Of a DNA stretch of 64,000 bases, positions 58,961-64,000 are shown one piece after another. The number at the start of each line of letters is the position of its first letter. The first letter of the stretch is position 1. The notes beneath the pieces were generated by a model that did no database searches, was not told the DNA's origin, and saw only the letters and a program-made list of their open reading frames with translations. Origin of the DNA: SB11 sp964584305 (GTDB taxonomy: Bacteria; Bacteroidota; Bacteroidia; UBA8524); contig CAZOZL010000005.1 in assembly GCA_964584305.1 (NCBI GenBank), forward strand, positions 1 through 64,000, read 5' to 3'. The position numbers and the translations under genes were made by a program.

Positions 58961-61498
58961 ATGGAAGCAAAATTTTCACCAAGGGTAAAAGAGGTAATTC
59001 AATATAGCAGAGAAGAAGCTATACGCCTTGGACACGACTATATAGGCACCGAGCATTTGTTGCTAGGTATAATTAGAGAAGGCGAGGGGAAAGCACTGCA
59101 AGCCCTACGGTTACTTGACGTTGATTTAATACGTTTAAGAAAATCGATAGAGGATAATATACGTGGAACAGCCAGCGGAACTACCGCCAACCTTAATAAT
59201 ATACCCTTGACCAAGCAGGCAGAGAAAGCACTAAAAATAACCTATTTAGAAGCTAAAATATTTAAAGCTGATGTAATAGGGACAGAACACTTATTGCTCT
59301 CCATATTGCGAGATGAGGACAATGTGGCATCACAGGTTTTAAGCCAATATGGCGTTACTTACGAAATATTTAAAGCAGCCTTAGAAAATAACTTGCCCGA
59401 AATAAGAGACGAATTTCCTGCCGATTCTCCCGAAGATTATTACCGTGAGGAGAAAAAACAACAAGAAACCAAAAAAGTAGAGGGAAAATCTAAAACTCCA
59501 GTATTAGATAATTTTGGTAGAGACCTTACTCGTGCTGCCGAAGATGGTAAATTAGACCCCATAGTGGGGCGTGAGAAAGAAATAGAACGAGTATCACAAA
59601 TACTGAGTAGGCGTAAAAAAAATAACCCTGTACTAATAGGAGAACCAGGTGTAGGTAAAACAGCCATAGCCGAAGGCTTAGCATTGCGTATAGTGCAGCG
59701 CAAGGTATCGCGTGTGTTGTTTGACAAACGGGTGGTAACTTTAGATTTAGCAGCATTGGTTGCAGGAACAAAATACCGAGGACAGTTTGAAGAACGCATG
59801 AAGGCAGTAATGAACGAGTTAGAAAAATCTGCTGATGTTATTTTATTTATTGATGAAATACATACCATTGTTGGGGCTGGTGGCGCATCGGGTTCGTTAG
59901 ATGCGTCAAATATGTTTAAACCCGCTTTGGCGAGGGGCGATGTGCAATGTATTGGGGCTACTACTTTAGATGAGTATCGCCAGTATATAGAAAAAGATGG
60001 TGCTTTAGAGCGGCGTTTCCAAGTGGTAATGGTAGAACCTACCAATCCCGAAGAAACTGTTGAGATACTAAATAATATAAAAGAAAAATATGAAGAACAC
60101 CACAATGTAAGCTATACCAACCAAGCCATAGAAGCCTGTGTGCAACTGAGCAACCGCTACATGAGCGATAGGTACTTGCCTGATAAAGCTATTGATATTT
60201 TAGATGAGGCAGGCGCACGTGTTCACCTAAACAATATCCATGTACCGCAATCTATTTTAGATTTAGAGAAAAAAATAGAGGATATTAAATTAGAAAAAAA
60301 CCGTGTAGTAAAAAGCCAAAAATACGAAGAAGCCGCAAAGCTACGTGATAAGGAGAAACAATTGTTAGACCAGTTGGAAGTAGAAAAAACCAGTTGGGAA
60401 GAGGAAACCAAATCACAAAAATTTACAGTTAGTGAAGAAGATGTAGCTGATGTGGTTGCTATGATAACGGGCGTACCCGCTAAACGTATTGCACAAAGCG
60501 AAGGAGCAAGGCTGCTAAAAATGTCTGAAGAGCTGAAAGGGCGTGTGATAGGGCAAGGCAGTGCTATAGAAAAATTAGCTAAGGCAATACAACGTACCCG
60601 TGCAGGACTAAAAGATCCTAACAGACCCATAGGTTCATTTGTTTTCTTAGGTCCTACGGGCGTGGGGAAAACAGAATTGGCAAAAGCACTGTCAAGCTAT
60701 TTGTTCGAGAGTGAAGAAGCACTTATACGTATTGATATGAGCGAGTACATGGAGAAATTTGCAGTATCAAGATTGGTAGGAGCACCTCCAGGTTATATTG
60801 GATACGAAGAAGGAGGGCAGCTTACTGAAAAAGTACGTCGCAAACCATACAGTGTAATACTATTAGACGAGATTGAAAAAGCACATCCTGATGTGTTTAA
60901 TATTTTATTACAAGTATTAGACGAAGGTTTTTTAACCGATAGCTTAGGGCGCAAGATTGATTTTAGGAACTCAATTATTTTAATGACTTCTAATATTGGT
61001 TCGCGTGAGTTAAAAGATTTTGGGCAAGGAGTTGGCTTTTCTACGGTATCAAAATCGGGAAATAGTGAAGGAAACTCAAAATCGGTAATAGAAACAGCAT
61101 TGAAACGTTTTTTCTCGCCCGAGTTTTTAAACCGTATTGATGACGTAATTATCTTTAATACACTGCAAAAAGAATCTATAATAGAAATATTAGATTTAGC
61201 AATGACAAGATTAGAGAAAAGGGTAGAAAATGTAGGGTTCAAAATTAAACTAACTGCTGCTGCAAAAGAGTTTTTGGCAGATAAAGGATTTGATACCAAT
61301 TTTGGCGCACGCCCCTTAAACCGTGCCATCCAAAAATACTTAGAAGACCCTATTGCCGAAGAAATATTGAAACATGAACTAAAAGAAGGAGATGTAATTG
61401 AAGCCACCCACATTAAAAATGCAGATGAACTAAAATTTACAATGGGTAAGAAAAAAGAAACCCGCCGTAAAAAAAATATTCCTACTGAGGATAAGTAA
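58961..61498 (+). CDS. clpC: ATP-dependent Clp protease ATP-binding subunit ClpC
   Basis: An 845-residue Hsp100 unfoldase for ClpP. It has two N-terminal Clp repeats (REEAIRLGHDYIGTEHLLLG; second copy about residue 85-145), an AAA1 with GEPGVGKT (about 226), and a UVR-like middle segment (KSQKYEEAAKLRDKEKQLLD, about 445) that marks ClpC rather than ClpB. AAA2 has GPTGVGKT (about 563). A Clp C-terminal domain and a Lys-rich tail follow. ClpP is not in the window. Confidence 0.96.
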   Translation: MEAKFSPRVKEVIQYSREEAIRLGHDYIGTEHLLLGIIREGEGKALQALRLLDVDLIRLRKSIEDNIRGTASGTTANLNNIPLTKQAEKALKITYLEAKIFKADVIGTEHLLLSILRDEDNVASQVLSQYGVTYEIFKAALENNLPEIRDEFPADSPEDYYREEKKQQETKKVEGKSKTPVLDNFGRDLTRAAEDGKLDPIVGREKEIERVSQILSRRKKNNPVLIGEPGVGKTAIAEGLALRIVQRKVSRVLFDKRVVTLDLAALVAGTKYRGQFEERMKAVMNELEKSADVILFIDEIHTIVGAGGASGSLDASNMFKPALARGDVQCIGATTLDEYRQYIEKDGALERRFQVVMVEPTNPEETVEILNNIKEKYEEHHNVSYTNQAIEACVQLSNRYMSDRYLPDKAIDILDEAGARVHLNNIHVPQSILDLEKKIEDIKLEKNRVVKSQKYEEAAKLRDKEKQLLDQLEVEKTSWEEETKSQKFTVSEEDVADVVAMITGVPAKRIAQSEGARLLKMSEELKGRVIGQGSAIEKLAKAIQRTRAGLKDPNRPIGSFVFLGPTGVGKTELAKALSSYLFESEEALIRIDMSEYMEKFAVSRLVGAPPGYIGYEEGGQLTEKVRRKPYSVILLDEIEKAHPDVFNILLQVLDEGFLTDSLGRKIDFRNSIILMTSNIGSRELKDFGQGVGFSTVSKSGNSEGNSKSVIETALKRFFSPEFLNRIDDVIIFNTLQKESIIEILDLAMTRLEKRVENVGFKIKLTAAAKEFLADKGFDTNFGARPLNRAIQKYLEDPIAEEILKHELKEGDVIEATHIKNADELKFTMGKKKETRRKKNIPTEDK

Positions 61499-61519
61499 AA
61501 TTACTTTAGACTATATTAC

Positions 61520-61548
61520 AGTGGGAGATTATTTCCCACTTTTTTTAT
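61520..61548 (+). terminator. clpC terminator
   Basis: AGTGGGA, loop GATTATT, TCCCACT, then T7. A perfect intrinsic terminator. Confidence 0.88.
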
Positions 61549-61570
61549 TTAGAAATATTTTTTAAGCCTA

Positions 61571-62482
61571 ATGAAAAAACTATTATTGATATTTTTGGGG
61601 ATAATAACCATTCAAACATTTGGGCAAACAAAATTGAAATTTAAACCTTTGCATTTTGGGTATGAAGACCACTATGAGAATTCGTTAATTTATAATACTG
61701 GTAAACTATATACCTCACCCGATACCAATAGCAAAATAATTTGGCAACAAAAAAAACCATTTACTCATAGAGTAAAACCTGCTGAAACAGGAAAAAATCA
61801 AGGAGAGAAATGGTATAAAGTAGTTATTAGCGATACTCTAAAAGGCTTTATACGTTATCAAGACTTTGTGAAATATTCTTTTAGTAGCCATACTGCTAAT
61901 TATTATGTTGTTGATGAGAAAGAAGCCAATGGGCAATCCAATTTCAAAATAATTACGAAAAGAAAACAAAGTATAGATACTTTTACTGTGGGTATGCCTG
62001 CGCACTACTTGCGAGTGAGAAGCGACTATACTATGATTGCTTTGCCACACGTGAAAAAATTATTCAATTTTGAGTTTTTTAATGCTCAATGCCCAGGTAC
62101 AACAATTAATTTGCTTATTGTTGATTGCGGAGACTCTTTAACCAAAGTTGCAAATTCATTTTCAATGGGCGAATCGACTTGGAGTGAATCTTTCATAGTC
62201 TATATTCCTGTGAAGTTTGGTAACGGTAAAATACTCTTAGTAGCTAATGGTGATGTTAAAAATATTTTTAATGGTTATACTGCTGAATTAAATATATTTC
62301 CATATCCCAAAAATATTAATGTGCCTATTGAAGAGTTGGTAGTAATAGTAACAGAGAATAAAGATGCGGAAGAGTTAGAGAATATAGATAATGATAACGA
62401 GCCCGAATTGAAGGTTACCTTATACAAAGAAGAATATTACCAGTGGAAGGATAATAAACTAAGTAAGGTAAAAGAGAAATAA
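61571..62482 (+). CDS. Exported protein of unknown function, possible SH3-like domain
   Basis: A 303-residue product with a signal peptide (MKKLLLIFLGIITIQTFGQT). Residues about 40-95 (LYTSPDTNSKIIWQQKKP, then GEKWYKVVISDTLKGFIRYQ) read like a bacterial SH3/SH3b fold. The rest is beta-rich, with an acidic stretch near the end (NKDAEELENIDNDNEPELK). No family assignment. Its own promoter is not clear. Confidence 0.6.
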   Translation: MKKLLLIFLGIITIQTFGQTKLKFKPLHFGYEDHYENSLIYNTGKLYTSPDTNSKIIWQQKKPFTHRVKPAETGKNQGEKWYKVVISDTLKGFIRYQDFVKYSFSSHTANYYVVDEKEANGQSNFKIITKRKQSIDTFTVGMPAHYLRVRSDYTMIALPHVKKLFNFEFFNAQCPGTTINLLIVDCGDSLTKVANSFSMGESTWSESFIVYIPVKFGNGKILLVANGDVKNIFNGYTAELNIFPYPKNINVPIEELVVIVTENKDAEELENIDNDNEPELKVTLYKEEYYQWKDNKLSKVKEK

Positions 62483-62642
62483 CCTTTGGTAAACGAGTGG
62501 AGTATTTATCGAGGTAGTTGTTTAGTTATTTACCAAACACACAATAATGCTAAACCTACTTTGCAATATAACAAGTTTGCTACGGATAGTATAGACTATA
62601 AGACCATTGCAAGGGGTATGCTTCTTCTGAAGTATAAAAAAG

Positions 62643-62690
62643 TCTATATAATTAACATAGCGATAGGTTGAAACCTACTGCTTATAAGAT
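62643..62690 (-). repeat. Family A-related repeat, copy A8
   Basis: The reverse complement reads CTTATAAGCAGTAGGTTTCA, CCTATCGC, then TATGTTAATTATATAG. This matches A7 in head and flanks. Confidence 0.6.
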
Positions 62691-62713
62691 TATTAATCCT
62701 ATTCTTATAGGCA

Positions 62714-62836
62714 CAGCACTTGCACGCACTAAAGGCTAAAAGCCCAAAGCCAATAACTAATAAGGGTGCAGGTATTCTGTTATTTACACAACTTTTACTC
62801 TAATTATTCAAAGTTATACTTATAATGCACTATGGG
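62714..62836 (+). repeat. Dispersed repeat family B, copy B2
   Basis: CACTAAAGGCTAAAAGCC, CCAATAACTAATAA, GGTATTCTG and finally TATAATGCACTATGGGT, in the same order as B1. It sits 24 bases after copy A8. The whole 62483-62992 gap otherwise lacks a credible gene. Confidence 0.55.
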
Positions 62837-62992
62837 TAATACTATTTTACTTCTAACTCACGTTATCTAACTCAAGCCTACTGATAATAAAAAAGAGTAC
62901 AAATCCATTCACCGAAAAATTTAACCTAATTAGCATAGTTTGTAATTTTTTTTGTGTAAAATGCATTTAGAAATCAGTATCATAAAAAAGGG

Positions 62993-63574
62993 ATGATAGA
63001 ATATAAACGAGTACCACCAAGTGCTGGAAAATTGTTGATTGCAGAACCTTTTATGGCTGATGGGAATTTTGTGCGTAGTGTGATACTAATTATAGCGTAT
63101 GAAAAAGAGGGAGTAATTGGTTTTGTGCTAAACAAATCAACACATTATACTATTAATGATTTAACCCCTGATTTTGGAAATGAGTATGGTTTTTCTCCAA
63201 AAATATACCAAGGTGGGCCAGTAGAGAGTGATACACTTCATTTTATACATAAATTGGGGAATGAACTGGAGGGAAGTGTAAAAATAGCTAACAACCTTTG
63301 GTGGGGGGGCAATGCTGAACAGTTATCACAAAAAATAAAACTAAATATAATTAATGAAGAACAAATACGTTTTTTTATAGGATACTCGGGCTGGGATATA
63401 GAACAACTGGAGGATGAGATAGATAAAAAGACATGGATTGTTGCAGATGGTTTTGGTGATATGGTACTTGACGTGAGTGATGGGGATAATGATTTTTGGA
63501 AACAAACAATGCAAAAATTAGGTACAGAATATAAAGAAGTAGCCACCTACCCCAAAGATATACAATGGAATTAA
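62993..63574 (+). CDS. algH: YqgE/AlgH family protein
   Basis: A 193-residue UPF0301 protein. The family signature is complete: PSAGKLLIAEPFMADGNFVR, GVIGFVLNKSTHYTINDL, YQGGPVESDTLHFIHK, and RFFIGYSGWDIEQLEDEI followed by WIVADG. AlgH is a cytoplasmic protein first tied to alginate regulation; the molecular role is unsettled. The next gene begins 5 bases after the stop, so the two probably share a transcript. Confidence 0.93.
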   Translation: MIEYKRVPPSAGKLLIAEPFMADGNFVRSVILIIAYEKEGVIGFVLNKSTHYTINDLTPDFGNEYGFSPKIYQGGPVESDTLHFIHKLGNELEGSVKIANNLWWGGNAEQLSQKIKLNIINEEQIRFFIGYSGWDIEQLEDEIDKKTWIVADGFGDMVLDVSDGDNDFWKQTMQKLGTEYKEVATYPKDIQWN

Positions 63575-63579
63575 GACAT

Positions 63580-64000
63580 ATGAAATTTAGAAATTATCTG
63601 ATTATTATCGCATCACTGCTGTTTTATACATCTGTACAAGCGCAGGATATTATTTTTTTTAAAGATGGAACTAAAGACAGTGTTAAAATACTTGAAATAG
63701 GGCATAGGGTAATAAGTTATAAAAAGTATAAGCGTTTAGATGGTCCTACTTATGAAGTAAAAAAAACTACAGTTATACTAATAGAATTTGAAGATGGCGA
63801 AATTGAAGTAATAGCATCTAAACCTCAAGCAAACACCACTATTACCGAAAAATATATATTTAAAAAAAACATACTCACTTTAAACCTGTTTGGTGCAACG
63901 ATAGGCGGTTTCCATATGGGGTATGAAAACATTAGTAAAAAAGGGAATTTTGGCTTAAAAACCAATATTATAGCAAGTTTTACCCCCGATCTTATAGGAC
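63580..64000 (+). CDS. Exported protein, cut by the window end (possible outer-membrane barrel)
   Basis: An open frame from ATG 63580 to the last base (140 codons, no stop). Signal peptide MKFRNYLIIIASLLFYTSVQ, then AQDIIFFKDGTKDSVKILEI, a small beta domain common before barrels in Bacteroidota proteins. From about residue 95 it has strand-like TLNLFGATIGGFHMGYENI. It follows algH by 5 bases. The complete product and function cannot be judged. Confidence 0.65.
   Translation, partial: MKFRNYLIIIASLLFYTSVQAQDIIFFKDGTKDSVKILEIGHRVISYKKYKRLDGPTYEVKKTTVILIEFEDGEIEVIASKPQANTTITEKYIFKKNILTLNLFGATIGGFHMGYENISKKGNFGLKTNIIASFTPDLIG

Noticed and set aside
59440..60105. A 221-codon frame antisense to clpC
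   Set aside because: Long only because the codon use of clpC leaves few stops on the other strand; no domain.
62486..62671. A 61-codon open frame after the 303-residue exported protein
   Set aside because: It runs into a family A repeat, has no domain and no promoter or terminator of its own.
1..64000. Prophage, insertion sequence, integron or complete defence island
   Set aside because: No transposase, integrase, phage structural gene, or cas/restriction/retron gene was found; the only immunity-like features are the PIN module and the two-repeat remnant.

Overview
The window is AT-rich chromosomal DNA of a Bacteroidota bacterium, probably a free-living or sludge-type Chitinophagales/Sphingobacteriales-like lineage. 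The phylum call rests on several independent signs. Three secreted proteins end in type A T9SS sorting domains and two in gliding-motility-type (type B) C-terminal domains. There is an S46 dipeptidyl-peptidase and several TlpA/DUF4369 thioredoxins. The promoters carry the Bacteroidota -7 box TAnnTTTG instead of sigma70 -10 boxes. There are no strong Shine-Dalgarno sites, and TTG/GTG starts occur. I see no rRNA, tRNA, prophage or insertion sequence. Species-level identity cannot be settled from the window.

Layout. 0-8.5 kb: MATE exporter, S46 peptidase with a DUF4920 lipoprotein, DUF3298 lipoprotein, bestrophin channel, then a lipoprotein/free-Met-sulfoxide reductase/MFS operon. 8.5-15.4 kb: a repeat-filled gap, gatB, two tandem TlpA-like proteins and a PhoB/PhoR-type two-component pair. 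15.4-26.3 kb: hydrolase, gliding-type surface protein, RlpA, DprA, a T9SS cargo protein, ornithine aminotransferase, a sorting-domain remnant, a porin-like barrel and a succinate-semialdehyde-type dehydrogenase. 26.5-33 kb: miaB with a GT9 glycosyltransferase and a membrane protein, then menD-menB. 33-39.8 kb: two tandem barrel proteins, VOC protein, kdsB-pyrG and a T9SS-exported esterase-fold protein. 39.9-48 kb: small proteins, an atypical SDR, a 49-residue basic protein, a DUF5106-type thioredoxin, a TetR regulator with a palindromic operator, a deoxyhypusine-synthase homologue and a PIN toxin-antitoxin pair. 48-64 kb: mutS2, a 1250-residue surface protein, fmt, a CRISPR-like two-repeat remnant, a T9SS protein, clpC, algH/yqgE and a gene cut by the window edge.

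Most genes are housekeeping or envelope functions. Thioredoxin-like proteins, outer-membrane barrels and T9SS cargo make the envelope the main theme. Nothing here is a classical accessory island or a complete defence system.

The most unusual content is in the gaps. An imperfect, strongly structured repeat of about 80 bp (family A) recurs at nine intergenic places. It has three consecutive inverted repeats, and its head hairpin shows compensatory changes. At two sites it sits beside a second dispersed block (family B). Other notable signals are a two-copy 34-bp direct repeat with type II-C-like CRISPR geometry, a promoter nested inside the terminator loop between two barrel genes, apparent leaderless starts, a nucleophile-less esterase and an SDR without YxxxK.
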